Source: DAOUTW01 sp964523575
GTDB lineage: Bacteria > Zixibacteria > MSB-5A5 > GN15 > JAAZOE01
Direction: 5' to 3'
Length of the DNA stretch: 64,000 nucleotides
NCBI GenBank assembly: GCA_964523575.1
Contig: CAZGAV010000001.1
Span: forward strand, 60,657-124,656
The stretch's first letter is position 1. Every line of letters begins with the position of its first letter. A program made the position numbers and the translations under genes. Below are positions 17,472 to 26,463 of the stretch, in pieces. Under the pieces are notes generated by a model. That model worked only from the letters and a program-made list of their open reading frames with translations. It ran no database searches and had not been told where the DNA came from.

Positions 17472-18008
17472 TCAAATAACCCCTTGGGTTTTCAGAGAAT
17501 CGATGAAGCCCTGCATGATATTTTCGAGTACGGTTTCGTAATTGTCGCCCTTTTCGATGGGCGGGACGACATTTATATATGGCCCGGCATCATGGATGGC
17601 GCTGTCGAGAGCCGCTCGAACCTCGGGAGTGTATAGACGGTAGTCCTCTCCCGCCATGTATTCGTAGCCGACTTTTACGGAATCATTGTAACCGTCGACA
17701 TCAAGCTGGATCGAATCATTCGCCGCCGTCTTAAACCATAAAGAGACATCATTATCGAGTGTTATGTTGTTGTCGGCGAAAACCTGATCGAAAACCGCCC
17801 GGGCCTCGCTTTCCGTCACCAGGTCCACCGGCAAAGGCGGCGGCCCCACGGTGCCCGAGTGGCAGCCGGCTTCCATGATCAACAGCATCGCGGCCGGCAC
17901 CAGCGCACCCTTGTACAGGGCGTCGGAAATAAGGTCGGTGTGAGGACGATACGTCCCCTGTGGGTAACGGGCAATACGATAACGTCTAACCGGCTTGATT
18001 TTGAGCAT
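17472..18008 (-). CDS. membrane-anchored protein of unknown function encoded with a radical SAM enzyme
   Basis: I do not recognise this 178-residue protein. It opens with a basic stretch (LKIKPVRRYRIARYPQGTY), then a hydrophobic segment (ALVPAAMLLIMEAGC) ending in a Cys, a proline-rich linker (GPPPLPVDLVTE), and a soluble acidic domain of about 120 residues with many Asp and Tyr. The basic-then-hydrophobic N-terminus suggests export or membrane anchoring. The Glu three residues before the Cys makes it a poor lipobox. Its start lies 23 nt inside the end of the radical SAM gene, so the two are translationally coupled. It may be the substrate or partner of that enzyme. That is inference from context only. 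Confidence 0.7.
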   Translation of the reverse strand: MLKIKPVRRYRIARYPQGTYRPHTDLISDALYKGALVPAAMLLIMEAGCHSGTVGPPPLPVDLVTESEARAVFDQVFADNNITLDNDVSLWFKTAANDSIQLDVDGYNDSVKVGYEYMAGEDYRLYTPEVRAALDSAIHDAGPYINVVPPIEKGDNYETVLENIMQGFIDSLKTQGVI

Positions 18009-19164
18009 TGGTTCCCCTCCTCATGATAAGGCAGTCCTCAATATAGGACGATACCGGAAAAGTTTTTTCGTAAAATTTTCTTTTAAACAGGACGTTATTC
18101 TTCTTCCATAACTTATTGGCCAGCCGGTCGACAATCGGCATCAGCATCCGCTCATGCTCGCAGATTATGGGCGGGATCAAATCCAGTCGTCCCGTGGCCC
18201 GCCAATTGACACATCCGCAAAAGGTCGCGCAGCGACCGTGCAAGGTGCAATCCCGGCAGGTTTCCTTCTCAAGATAATTCTGTTCGATGAAGTACCGCCG
18301 CCGGCCTTCATCAAAGCCGGTCTCGACGTCGCCGATGACATTGTCGAGATAGCGGCCGTCGTCGGTGCCGATAAACTGGACGCAGGGATAGATACGGCCC
18401 GAGGGAGCGATGGCGATCTGAGAATTGGCCAGATCGCACAGGTCGCCCCGGCCATATCGTTTCTGGGCATGGGTCTTGATACGCTCATCAAACGGGCTGT
18501 AGAATATTTTTTTCCCCTCGACAATAGATTCATAATAAAAGGTGGCCAGATTGTCGTACTGCTTCTTCATTGTCTTCAGCTGTTCTTTATCCCAGGGAGC
18601 CGAATAATCGAGAGTCTGGAGGACATAGCGGAAACCCTGATCGAAAAGATATTTAACGCCATCGGCCATAAATTCCACTGTCTCCGGAACGATCACCGAC
18701 ACGGCGAAAGTGTAGGGATTGAAGGATAGAATTTCTTTCAGATTTTTGACGATCTTATCATGCGAGCCGCGTCCGTCGGCATAAAACCGTGCTCGATCAT
18801 GCTGTTCCCGGTGCCCATCGATACTGAGAACGAAGTAAACTCGATTCTCCTTCAGAAACGACAAAATTCCGGGGCTGAGGAGCGTGCCGTTGGTGCTCAT
18901 GCGATATTCTATACGTCGATCGAATTTTCGGCGGCCGTACTCAACGCATTCCCTGATTAAATCGAATTCCAGCAAAGGTTCGCCGCCGAAAAAGGTCACG
19001 ACCGAGGTCGATTCCGATTGGCCGGCCAAAAAATCAAGGGCCGCCCGCGCTGTTTCGGAGCTCATGCGCCGGTTCACTTTATCACCGGCATAGCAGTACC
19101 GGCATCGCAGATTACAATTATGGGTTAGACACAAGGCGGAGTAACTGACCGGAGACATTTTCAT
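17986..19164 (-). CDS. radical SAM/SPASM domain protein (anSME-like maturase)
   Basis: This 392-residue enzyme binds a 4Fe-4S cluster at Cys17, Cys21 and Cys24 (CNLRCRYC) and makes a 5'-deoxyadenosyl radical from SAM. GGEPLLEF is the SAM-binding motif. The C-terminal SPASM region has the cysteine pattern CDLANSQIAIAPSGRIYPC, then CRDCTLHGRCATFCGC and a last Cys in ICEHE, enough for two auxiliary clusters. Such proteins usually modify peptides or sulfatases. No sulfatase gene is near, and the only partner is the coupled 178-residue protein. A ribosome binding site (GGGGAGGG) precedes the ATG at 19164. Confidence 0.9.
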   Translation of the reverse strand: MKMSPVSYSALCLTHNCNLRCRYCYAGDKVNRRMSSETARAALDFLAGQSESTSVVTFFGGEPLLEFDLIRECVEYGRRKFDRRIEYRMSTNGTLLSPGILSFLKENRVYFVLSIDGHREQHDRARFYADGRGSHDKIVKNLKEILSFNPYTFAVSVIVPETVEFMADGVKYLFDQGFRYVLQTLDYSAPWDKEQLKTMKKQYDNLATFYYESIVEGKKIFYSPFDERIKTHAQKRYGRGDLCDLANSQIAIAPSGRIYPCVQFIGTDDGRYLDNVIGDVETGFDEGRRRYFIEQNYLEKETCRDCTLHGRCATFCGCVNWRATGRLDLIPPIICEHERMLMPIVDRLANKLWKKNNVLFKRKFYEKTFPVSSYIEDCLIMRRGTNAQNQAG

Positions 19165-19253
19165 CGCGATGATTCCCTCCCCGTTGCTTAGATTATATTA
19201 ATTTAGCTCATTTATTTCAGCAAGCAAGAAACCAAACAATGATTATTTGTTAT

Positions 19254-19286
19254 ACAAAAAAAAACGGCGGAGAGATTCTCCGCCGT
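19254..19286 (-). terminator. intrinsic terminator of the sigma/TPR operon
   Basis: On the minus strand a 10-bp perfect stem (19286-19277 pairing with 19273-19264, sequence ACGGCGGAGA and its complement) with a 3-nt loop is followed by a run of ten T residues. It lies 28 nt after the TPR gene stop. Confidence 0.9.
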
Positions 19287-19314
19287 CAAAAAATACGTGG
19301 ATTATTTTGCCTAC

Positions 19315-21612
19315 TTACGATTTGGCTTCCAATTGTGCCAACCGCGTGCGGGCCTCGTCTAATAATTTGATTCCCGGATCGGCGTTTTTCCAGATATCGA
19401 GGAAAGTCTTGTAATTGGCCATGGCCTTGTCATTCCGGCCCATCTCTTCATACGAGCGGCCCAGATAATAATACGACTCCACCGCCCATATGCCCCAATA
19501 CAGCCGCCACATGCTGACCTGCCGAAGCAATGACTCGAACTCCCCGGCCGCCTCTTCCGGTTGCCCGTTTTCCAGATAGGCGCGAGCCAGCCAGTAATGG
19601 ATGGAGAAGGAATAGGCAGCGGCCTTTTTATCCGATTCCAGAAAATAGGTGACCGCGGCCTCGGGCCTGCCCCGAGCCAGCTGTATCGTCCCCAAGGCAT
19701 ACTCATAATCTGATTCCATGCGGGGATTTTCGTCGGCAATTACCTTGAATGAATCGGCGACCGCTTCGGCTTGGTCGATCCGGCTGCTTCGCGCCAGAAT
19801 CTGAATGTAGAGATCCAGATAATCACCTTTCATGTCGGGGTGCATTCGTCTGGCCGTTTCCAAAATCTTATCCATAATGGCCAGCGCCTGATCCCACCGG
19901 CCTTGCTCACTATAAATGGCGGCCTTCAAGTGCTGATTCGATGTCCCCGCTTTCTCGCCAAGATTCTTTTTCTCCCAGGCGATATTTTCATCCAGAATCT
20001 CCAGGGCCCGGTTGAATTTTCCCTGATATTCGGGAATATAGGCCAGCATAAGCCGAGGCGACGACTTCTCATACGCATCCTTGACGGATTTAATCAGATC
20101 CTCCACCTGGGCCTCGGCCTGAGCGTATTGCCTATCGATGATATACAGGTTGGCGAGCTGACTGCGTGAATTCATGAAATCCGGTTTCTTCTTAAGGGCC
20201 ATCTGATAGGAAGCGATAGCTTCCGTGATTTTCCCGTTGCGGGCGTATATCTCAGCCCGGGAATCATAAGGATTAGCGTCGTCGGGCATCATGGCAATAT
20301 AGGCGTTGATAGCCTCGATGGATTTCTTGAAATCACCCATGGCATCATAGGTATAAGCCAGCTGATTATAAGGCGCCGAATATAGCGGATCGATCTCAAT
20401 CGCTTTTTCCAGACTTTTAACCGATTCCTTGTACTGCCGCAGGGCATAATAATGAGTGCCCAACAGAAACCATCCGAGTTTTTCATCGGGGTATCGTTTG
20501 ACCAGTTTTTGCAGATTTTCGATCGCGCCGGGCGTGTCGCCCGCCATGAGTCGGGAGCGCGACTCGATATACATTTGTTCTTTTTGAGTGGCGTTTTTGG
20601 CGTACTCGACTGCCTTTTTCATGAGGCTGCGGTCGCTGATGATGGCCAGGTAGTAATATGCCATGGCAAAGGTGGAATCGAGTTGGAGAGCTTTTTTGAA
20701 CTCGTTGGCGGCGTCGGCCATATAAAACTTGTTATAATCACTGACCCCTTCAAGATAAAGCCGATAAGCCTCCGGGGAATGGGTCGTTACCTCGGATACC
20801 GGCCGGTCAATTTCGGCGCGGGCCTCGGCCGGCAGGGACAGATCATTTTTGACTTCCATGGATAGTTTATCCACGAGCGAAAAGACGTTTTCATCGACAT
20901 CCCCGGTGACTCTCTGCGAGGCCACGACGTCGCCGGTTTCCACGTCCACCAGCTGAGCCGTTACGACCAATTGGGGTTTTACCTGAAGGATACTGCCGAG
21001 CAACATCCATCGGGCTCCGGCCTTGACCGCGATCCGGGTGGCCGTTTCGCTGTCGATCCGTTTGACCTTATCGAGATTCAATAATCGAAGGATATCATAC
21101 AAATGCTGATCAGAAACAACCTGAATATACCGCGATTCCGCCAGATCGGTGATCAGGAGATTGGTCAATATCTGGCCCAGCCGCAGGGAATCATCGGGGT
21201 CGGCGATATTGTCGAAATACATGATGGCCAGGCGATTCTGGGCGGCAATAGCGTCCTGCGACGGACTGATTTCGATCTGCCACGGTTTGAGAACTAAAAG
21301 GAAAAGCACGATCAGAGTCAGGACCGAGGCCGGGATCAGAGTCGGCAGGAGGCGTCGGCGCGGTTTGGGCCGGGCGGCGGCCGCTTCTTTTTCGGCGGCG
21401 GTTTCTTCGCGGTCGAGACGCGCGATTAATTCCCGGACGTCCTTATCGCGGCGCAGCATAATGATAGTATCATGGAATTTTTGCAATTCGCTACGACACG
21501 CCGGGCAATCGAGCAGGTGCATTTCCAACTCGCGCCTCTCTTCGTCGGTCAGCAGTCCCAACTCATAGGCGTGGAGCATTTCATGGAAATGTTTGTCGGG
21601 GCAGTCGGCCAT
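19315..21612 (-). CDS. zinc-finger (anti-sigma-like) / membrane / FlgO-like / TPR fusion protein
   Basis: This 765-residue protein begins with a zf-HC2 anti-sigma type finger (His and Cys in HEMLHAYELG and HLLDCPACRSEL). A membrane helix follows at about residue 100 (LIPASVLTLIVLFLLVLKPW). The outside part starts with a CsgG/FlgO-like domain (about residues 125-260, LAIMYFDNIADPDDSLRLGQ) and continues with many TPR repeats to the C-terminus. The ATG at 21612 overlaps the sigma-factor stop by one nucleotide. This is the layout of a membrane-bound anti-sigma factor or output protein in which the periplasmic TPR domain could be the sensor. Partner and signal are unknown. A strong terminator follows. 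Confidence 0.85.
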   Translation of the reverse strand: MADCPDKHFHEMLHAYELGLLTDEERRELEMHLLDCPACRSELQKFHDTIIMLRRDKDVRELIARLDREETAAEKEAAAARPKPRRRLLPTLIPASVLTLIVLFLLVLKPWQIEISPSQDAIAAQNRLAIMYFDNIADPDDSLRLGQILTNLLITDLAESRYIQVVSDQHLYDILRLLNLDKVKRIDSETATRIAVKAGARWMLLGSILQVKPQLVVTAQLVDVETGDVVASQRVTGDVDENVFSLVDKLSMEVKNDLSLPAEARAEIDRPVSEVTTHSPEAYRLYLEGVSDYNKFYMADAANEFKKALQLDSTFAMAYYYLAIISDRSLMKKAVEYAKNATQKEQMYIESRSRLMAGDTPGAIENLQKLVKRYPDEKLGWFLLGTHYYALRQYKESVKSLEKAIEIDPLYSAPYNQLAYTYDAMGDFKKSIEAINAYIAMMPDDANPYDSRAEIYARNGKITEAIASYQMALKKKPDFMNSRSQLANLYIIDRQYAQAEAQVEDLIKSVKDAYEKSSPRLMLAYIPEYQGKFNRALEILDENIAWEKKNLGEKAGTSNQHLKAAIYSEQGRWDQALAIMDKILETARRMHPDMKGDYLDLYIQILARSSRIDQAEAVADSFKVIADENPRMESDYEYALGTIQLARGRPEAAVTYFLESDKKAAAYSFSIHYWLARAYLENGQPEEAAGEFESLLRQVSMWRLYWGIWAVESYYYLGRSYEEMGRNDKAMANYKTFLDIWKNADPGIKLLDEARTRLAQLEAKS

Positions 21613-22148
21613 TACAGGATATCTCCCTTCTCCAGGCAAAGCTTCAGCATTGATCGCGCCCGCGACAGCAATATATAGACGTTATTTCGTGTCACTTCCA
21701 GCCTTTCGCAGATTTCCTCGGTCGTAAATCCCTGATAGCAATAATTCAATATCCGGGCATGGCGCCGGTTGACGGCGCTGATCTTTTTCAGACATCCCAG
21801 CAAACGCCGCTGGAGATCGGGATTGAATTCGGGAGAGGCCGCCCGGTCCTGCTCGTTATCGGTTTGCGCGAATTTACTTTCGCGGCAACGTTTGGTTCGA
21901 TAGTAATGCAATATCTTGTTTTCCAGGACTTTGTAAGCCCAGGCGGCAAAGCTGATTTCGAAGTCAATTTCCTTATACTTGGCGGCGATGGCTGTCAACG
22001 AATCCTGGACGATTTCTCTGCCGTCTTCCGGATTCCATATTCTTTGTTGCACGAAAATGCGGAAGCTTTCAGTCAAAGCCCCAAATAAATTGTCCACGGC
22101 AACCTGACCGCCGCCTCGCGCTTCGGTGTATAAGTCATTGATTGTCAA
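21612..22148 (-). CDS. ECF-family RNA polymerase sigma factor
   Basis: The 178-residue reading (TTG start at 22148, with CAGGGAA upstream) matches normal ECF sigma length. A longer open frame to 22427 has no conserved content and is probably not translated. Region 2 is visible as NPEDGREIVQDSLTAIAAKY followed by FAAWAYKVLENKILHYYR. Region 4 is the helix-turn-helix GFTTEEICERLEVTRNNVYILLSRAR. It would direct polymerase to its own set of promoters and is coupled by a 1-nt overlap to the zinc-finger/TPR gene that probably restrains it. Confidence 0.88.
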   Translation of the reverse strand: MTINDLYTEARGGGQVAVDNLFGALTESFRIFVQQRIWNPEDGREIVQDSLTAIAAKYKEIDFEISFAAWAYKVLENKILHYYRTKRCRESKFAQTDNEQDRAASPEFNPDLQRRLLGCLKKISAVNRRHARILNYCYQGFTTEEICERLEVTRNNVYILLSRARSMLKLCLEKGDIL

Positions 22149-23318
22149 AATAATTCCCTGTCTGCCTCGCAATTGTTTCCCAAAATAAGGTCTATCTTCC
22201 CAAAAATCAATTAAAACGCCCGTGCCCGGCAACAATTTTTTGGACTTACGGCCAATTCCGGAAAGTTTCATAAACAGCCGATATTTTAACTTCAGGACGA
22301 AAGAATCGAGGCCTTTGCGCAACCCTTTTGATGAAAGCAAAATTTGAGGCCGGTTCGACCGGTCCGATCCGTCGAAAGCGGAGAAGACCCCACCCGCGAT
22401 TAGACATCTCGCTTCGTTCATTGTCAAAATTATCCGGCAGGGCGAAAAAGCTCGGTAGAATTAAGCGATCCAACCGGCGAGGGAAAACCGCCCGATCGGC
22501 CGTCAGGCGGTCCAATCGATTCGGTTTACCACGCCAGAGGAGGTGAGCGACACTCCCCTGCCTGTCTCATGGAAGCGCGGAGAGGAAATGAGGGTGATGT
22601 TCTAAATATTCCCCGCGATCGAAATGCGACAGATCAGAATCATTGCCGACGGAGCCGGCGCGAAAGAAATTCCTGGCTCAGGCGGGAGAAATATCTGAAG
22701 GGCGGCTTCGGACCTTTTAGATGATAGGAATGAATTCGACCGGCCCGCGGCGATGATCGATTTCGGGATATGATGACGTCGCCGCAAAATTAATTTATCC
22801 GGAAGCAAGGATCATCTTGGCGCGTTAGGCGCATAGGTAAACGCGAAAGAGAAATCGGATGTTTTTTATCAATCAAATAATTCTGTGGATCGTCATGGCC
22901 GCCGCGGTGGCCCTGATCCCGGCGGTAACCGATCTCTCCCATGACCGCTCCCAGCCGACAGAGGCGCGGCCGGCGGTCGATGACCGGCCGCTTCCGGATT
23001 CGATACAAGAATCAGCCATGACCCCTCCCTGTCTGCCACGTGATAATTCAAAGGATAATAAGGCCCAGCTCCCGATTTATCCTTATGGATTGTACGATGG
23101 CGGTTCGAAGTCGTTGCCGGTGGCGCAGGTTCCGGTATGTCCGGATAGATCAGGCGGTACGACCGTCTGGACAGCGCCAGTCCTTTATCCAGACGGAGCG
23201 GATTATTTCCGGTGCCGGCGCGCCGGCGACGACGATTTCGAAAATGCCTGCGATACTATAATAGTGATGAATGGCATGCCCCGGAAGAATATGGAGACAT
23301 TAAACCCCTAGCCCGTTC
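22149..23318 (-). other. long stretch with no convincing gene
   Basis: About 1.17 kb lie between the sigma factor start and the FeoB-associated gene end. One plus-strand open frame (22859-23311, 150 codons) starts with a hydrophobic helix (IILWIVMAAAVALIPAV), but its remainder has no protein-like pattern, so I do not call it. Two hairpins are visible: 8-bp arms GCGGCCGG/CCGGCCGC at about 22966-22991, and 9-bp arms CCGTCTGGA/TCCAGACGG at about 23162-23196. The region may hold the sigma-factor promoter, an untranslated RNA or gene remains. Confidence 0.4.
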
Positions 23319-23525
23319 TCAGACTGCCCGGCTCCGAGAACCATTGTTATCGTTTCGCTTTTCTCCGCCTAATTGAATCAAAGTCGCCTGCAAGGCTTTT
23401 TTGTCTTTGCAATAACAATGGCTACACTGGCCCTGCCGAACCTCGCGCCACAGATTACGGCCGGTAAACCAGACCGCCGCCCCGACTACGATTAGAATGA
23501 CGGTGTATTCGAACATATCTATCAT
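23319..23525 (-). CDS. FeoB-associated Cys-rich membrane protein
   Basis: This 68-residue protein has one N-terminal membrane helix (FEYTVILIVVGAAVWFTG), then a basic stretch and a Cys cluster (GQCSHCYCKDK). Proteins of this type are often encoded right after feoB and may help ferrous iron entry. The exact role is not known. I used the ATG at 23525, with GGGATAA upstream. It starts 5 nt after the feoB stop. Confidence 0.85.
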   Translation of the reverse strand: MIDMFEYTVILIVVGAAVWFTGRNLWREVRQGQCSHCYCKDKKALQATLIQLGGEKRNDNNGSRSRAV

Positions 23526-23529
23526 AACA

Positions 23530-25689
23530 TTATCCCAACCCCAAAAGTTTCCCACCCTGATACACGATCAGGGCCATAGTCCAGGCCAGGATCGAAGTAT
23601 AGCCTATCTGATAGAATAATTCTTTGACCGACCCCGATTCGCGCAGGAAAACCGTCATGGCCGCCATGCAGGGCATATATAGCAATACGAAAACGAGAAA
23701 AGCGTAGGCGACAAGCCGGGAATAGGCTGGATCGGAGGCCAGTTTTTGACGGAGAGACGAAGCGTCGGCGTCGGTATCCTCAACGCCGTAAATGGTGCCC
23801 ATGGTGGAAACCACTACTTCCTTGGCCGCGAAACCGGAGAAGATGGCGATGCCCAGCCGCCAGTCGAATCCGAGCGGCTTCAGAACCGGCTCGATCAGTT
23901 TGCCGATGCGGCCGGCAAAGCTATACTCGATTTTTTCCGCGGCCTCGGCCCCTTCATACCCATTGAGCGTCTTCTGCAATTGAATCGGCGTGATTTCACC
24001 CCGGGCCTGGCTTTCCACGGCCGAAGCCGACAGGGCCGCATAATCGCGACTGAAATCGCTCTTGACTGGAAAAGTCATGAGAAACCACATGATGATCGAT
24101 ATACCCAGGATGATGGTGCCGGCTTTGCGAAGGTATAACCATGATCTCTCCCACATATGGATTACCAGACTGCGCAGGGTCGGCACCCGGTAGGGAGGCA
24201 ATTCCATAATGAAGGGGGCCGACATTCCCTTGAACCGGGTACTGCGCAAAAGCTTGACCATCCCCACCGCCACCACTACCCCCAGGGCGTATATTGAAAA
24301 GACGACATTGCCGGCATGCCGCGGCCAGAAGGCGCCGCAGACGAGGATATAAACGGGCAGGCGGGCGCCGCAACTCATGAAGGTCGTGACATGCATCGTC
24401 ACCAGACGGTCGGTTTTGTCTTCGAGGATGCGGCTGCTCATATAGGCCGGAACGGTACAGCCGAAACCGATCAGCATCGGAATAAATGATTTACCGTGAA
24501 GGCCGATTTTGTGCATGATCCTGTCCATGACAAAAGCGGCCCGGGCCATATATCCGGTATCCTCCAGAACGGCAATGACCAGAAATAAAAGCATGATATT
24601 GGGCAGGAAGACGACCACGCCGCCGACTCCCTCAATGATGCCGTCCACGATCATGGAACGAATCAAACCGTAAGGAAGAAGGGCGGTCATTAGACCGGCC
24701 AAACCATGGACCCCGGCCTCAATCCATTCCATCGGCTTTTCACCCAGCGTGAAAGTCAGGTTGAACATTAGCCACATCAGAAAGGCGAAAATCGGCAGGC
24801 CGAGAATGGGATGAATCAGAGCCAGGTCTATTTTGTCGGAAATATCGTGGCGGCGATGAGCCGTCAAGGTGACCGCCTCCGAACAGGCCCCGCTGATAAA
24901 ACCGTAGCGGCGATCCGAGATGACTGTGGAGACCGGGTCGCCGTAAAGGGCTTCCAGCCGCGCCCGGCTGTCCCGGCTGAGATCAATTATTTCCCGGCTG
25001 TTGTTCTGTCGGGTGATAAATTCCTGGATTTCGGCGTCATCCTCAAGGAGTTTGAGTGCCAGCCATCGGGGCCGATAACCGTCAAAAGTTATCTCCGACG
25101 TCTCGAAAAGTTGCGTCAGTCGCGTCAGCTCAACTTCGAATTCCTTGCCGTAATTGACCATCGCCGGATGATAAGCGTCGGCCCGGTTTTTAAGCTCGAT
25201 AACGGCTTCCATGAGGTCGTCCATACCTCGGCGCTTATTGCCGACCGTCGCTACCACCGGCACGCCCAGAAGCTGGGAAAGATGCTTTTCGTCGGTGACC
25301 ACGCCCCGGTTGCGCGCCATATCGCTCATATTAAGCGCGATGATAACCGGCAGTCCGAGTTCCATTATTTGCGTCGTCAGGTAAAGGTTGCGTTCGATGT
25401 TGGAGGCGTCAACAATATCGATAACGACGTCCGGTTTCTCATCGATGATGAAATTGCGGGCGATGATTTCTTCTATGGAATAAGCCGACAGGGAATAGGT
25501 TCCGGGGAGATCGACAACACGCACCGCCTGGCCCCGGAAATTGAAGGAGCCTTCTTTTTTTTCGACCGTAACGCCGGGATAATTGCCGACATGCTGGTTG
25601 GCGCCGGTCAGATTATTGAAAATGGTCGTTTTGCCGGAATTGGGATTGCCGGCCAGGGCGACGATCAGGGGAGAGTCATTCCGATTCAA
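23530..25689 (-). CDS. feoB: ferrous iron transporter FeoB
   Basis: FeoB is the inner-membrane Fe(II) permease with a cytosolic G domain. The 719-residue protein shows G1 GNPNSGKTT, the switch region VTVEKKEG, G3 DLPGTYSL and G4 NMSD in the first 130 residues. A helical regulatory segment follows, then two Gate domains with membrane helices (ALIHPILGLPIFAFLMWLMF and later VVVFLPNIMLLFLVIAVLED). The start is a TTG that overlaps feoA by 14 nt. The operon is fur-feoA-feoB-FeoB-associated protein, presumably repressed by Fur with iron. Confidence 0.96.
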   Translation of the reverse strand: MNRNDSPLIVALAGNPNSGKTTIFNNLTGANQHVGNYPGVTVEKKEGSFNFRGQAVRVVDLPGTYSLSAYSIEEIIARNFIIDEKPDVVIDIVDASNIERNLYLTTQIMELGLPVIIALNMSDMARNRGVVTDEKHLSQLLGVPVVATVGNKRRGMDDLMEAVIELKNRADAYHPAMVNYGKEFEVELTRLTQLFETSEITFDGYRPRWLALKLLEDDAEIQEFITRQNNSREIIDLSRDSRARLEALYGDPVSTVISDRRYGFISGACSEAVTLTAHRRHDISDKIDLALIHPILGLPIFAFLMWLMFNLTFTLGEKPMEWIEAGVHGLAGLMTALLPYGLIRSMIVDGIIEGVGGVVVFLPNIMLLFLVIAVLEDTGYMARAAFVMDRIMHKIGLHGKSFIPMLIGFGCTVPAYMSSRILEDKTDRLVTMHVTTFMSCGARLPVYILVCGAFWPRHAGNVVFSIYALGVVVAVGMVKLLRSTRFKGMSAPFIMELPPYRVPTLRSLVIHMWERSWLYLRKAGTIILGISIIMWFLMTFPVKSDFSRDYAALSASAVESQARGEITPIQLQKTLNGYEGAEAAEKIEYSFAGRIGKLIEPVLKPLGFDWRLGIAIFSGFAAKEVVVSTMGTIYGVEDTDADASSLRQKLASDPAYSRLVAYAFLVFVLLYMPCMAAMTVFLRESGSVKELFYQIGYTSILAWTMALIVYQGGKLLGLG

Positions 25690-25927
25690 CTTCCCTGACC
25701 CATATTTTCCCGGCCATGCCGCGACCGATGCCCAGTTTGGTCTGTTTGACCTCCAGTCCTACCGGTCCATGCCCTGAATTGTTCATGATCCTCAGATGAG
25801 CGCCCGAGTTGAGCCCCATGGAATATACCTTTTCTTTCAACTGCCGTCCGGTGTCACAGCCGACCAGAATATAGACTTTTCCCACTTTTGCCTCGGCCAG
25901 CGTCAATCTATTCGCGTTGTCAGTCAT
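25676..25927 (-). CDS. feoA: FeoA family protein
   Basis: FeoA is a small SH3-like cytosolic protein that supports FeoB. The 83-residue product contains TLAEAKVGKVYILVGCDTG, YSMGLNSGAHLRIMNNSG and GRGMAGKIWV, the normal FeoA pattern. I used the ATG at 25927. A TTG one codon upstream has slightly better spacing from GGGAGA. It follows fur by about 50 nt and overlaps feoB. Confidence 0.93.
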   Translation of the reverse strand: MTDNANRLTLAEAKVGKVYILVGCDTGRQLKEKVYSMGLNSGAHLRIMNNSGHGPVGLEVKQTKLGIGRGMAGKIWVREVESE

Positions 25928-25977
25928 CAATTAATTATCTCCCGAGGACCGCTTAATTGGCCGGTCCGTCAAAGGTG

Positions 25978-26427
25978 TCAGGTCCCGTCTTCACCATGCT
26001 CTCGACATTCGCGGCACAGTCCGAAAATCTCGTATTTATGAGACTGCAACTCGAAGCCGTGCTTCCTCAAAATCCCTCTTTCGGCATCGTCCATAGTCCG
26101 GCTGGAGAATTCAATCACCTTCTTACACCGGGTGCAGATCAGGTGATGGTGGTGCTCCCGCCCATAGGTATGTTCGAACCGCGCCACACCGTCATTGAAC
26201 ATGACCTCGCGAGCCAGACCGCAGTCCGAAATCAATTTCATAGTCCGATAGACGGTCGTAAATCCGACCTTACGGTCCCTGCGATTCACGGTTCGATAAA
26301 TATCTTCGGCCGAAACATGATCGCGGACGCTTAAGAAAGCGTCGAGTATTTGCTGGCGCTGTGAGGTTTCTTTCAATCCCTCGGACCTGATGTACTCGCC
26401 GAAAATTTTATGTTCCTCAGTCATCAT
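25978..26427 (-). CDS. fur: Fur family ferric uptake regulator
   Basis: This is a DNA-binding metalloregulator of about 149 residues. The winged helix is at residues 15-85 (SQRQQILDAFL, VGFTTVYRTMKLISDCG). The metal site is EHHHHLICTRCKKVIEF, and the structural zinc site is CRECREHG at the C-terminus with the CTRC pair. Tandem ATGs at 26427 and 26424 and an upstream TTG at 26439 are all possible starts. A near-perfect Fur box lies 18 nt upstream of the start, so it probably controls itself and the feo genes behind it. Zur is less likely given the linked feo genes. Confidence 0.94.
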   Translation of the reverse strand: MMTEEHKIFGEYIRSEGLKETSQRQQILDAFLSVRDHVSAEDIYRTVNRRDRKVGFTTVYRTMKLISDCGLAREVMFNDGVARFEHTYGREHHHHLICTRCKKVIEFSSRTMDDAERGILRKHGFELQSHKYEIFGLCRECREHGEDGT

Positions 26428-26444
26428 ACGTACCGTCAAACGAA

Positions 26445-26463
26445 ATTGAAAATCATTTTCAAT
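26445..26463. promoter_or_regulatory. Fur box
   Basis: The 19-nt element reads ATTGAAAAT C ATTTTCAAT, a perfect 9-1-9 inverted repeat around a central C. Its core TGAAAAT-C-ATTTTCA fits the 7-1-7 Fur box model (TGATAAT-N-ATTATCA) with one substitution per arm. It lies just upstream of fur, so iron-dependent autoregulation of the fur-feoAB operon is expected. Confidence 0.85.

Noticed and set aside
22149..22427. N-terminal 93-codon extension of the ECF sigma factor
   Set aside because: It has no sigma-factor content and would make the protein much longer than the family. A TTG with an upstream GGGA fits the normal length.
22859..23311. 150-codon plus-strand ORF with a hydrophobic start
   Set aside because: Only the first part looks protein-like. 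The rest has no pattern and overlaps a hairpin. It is described within the intergenic entry instead.
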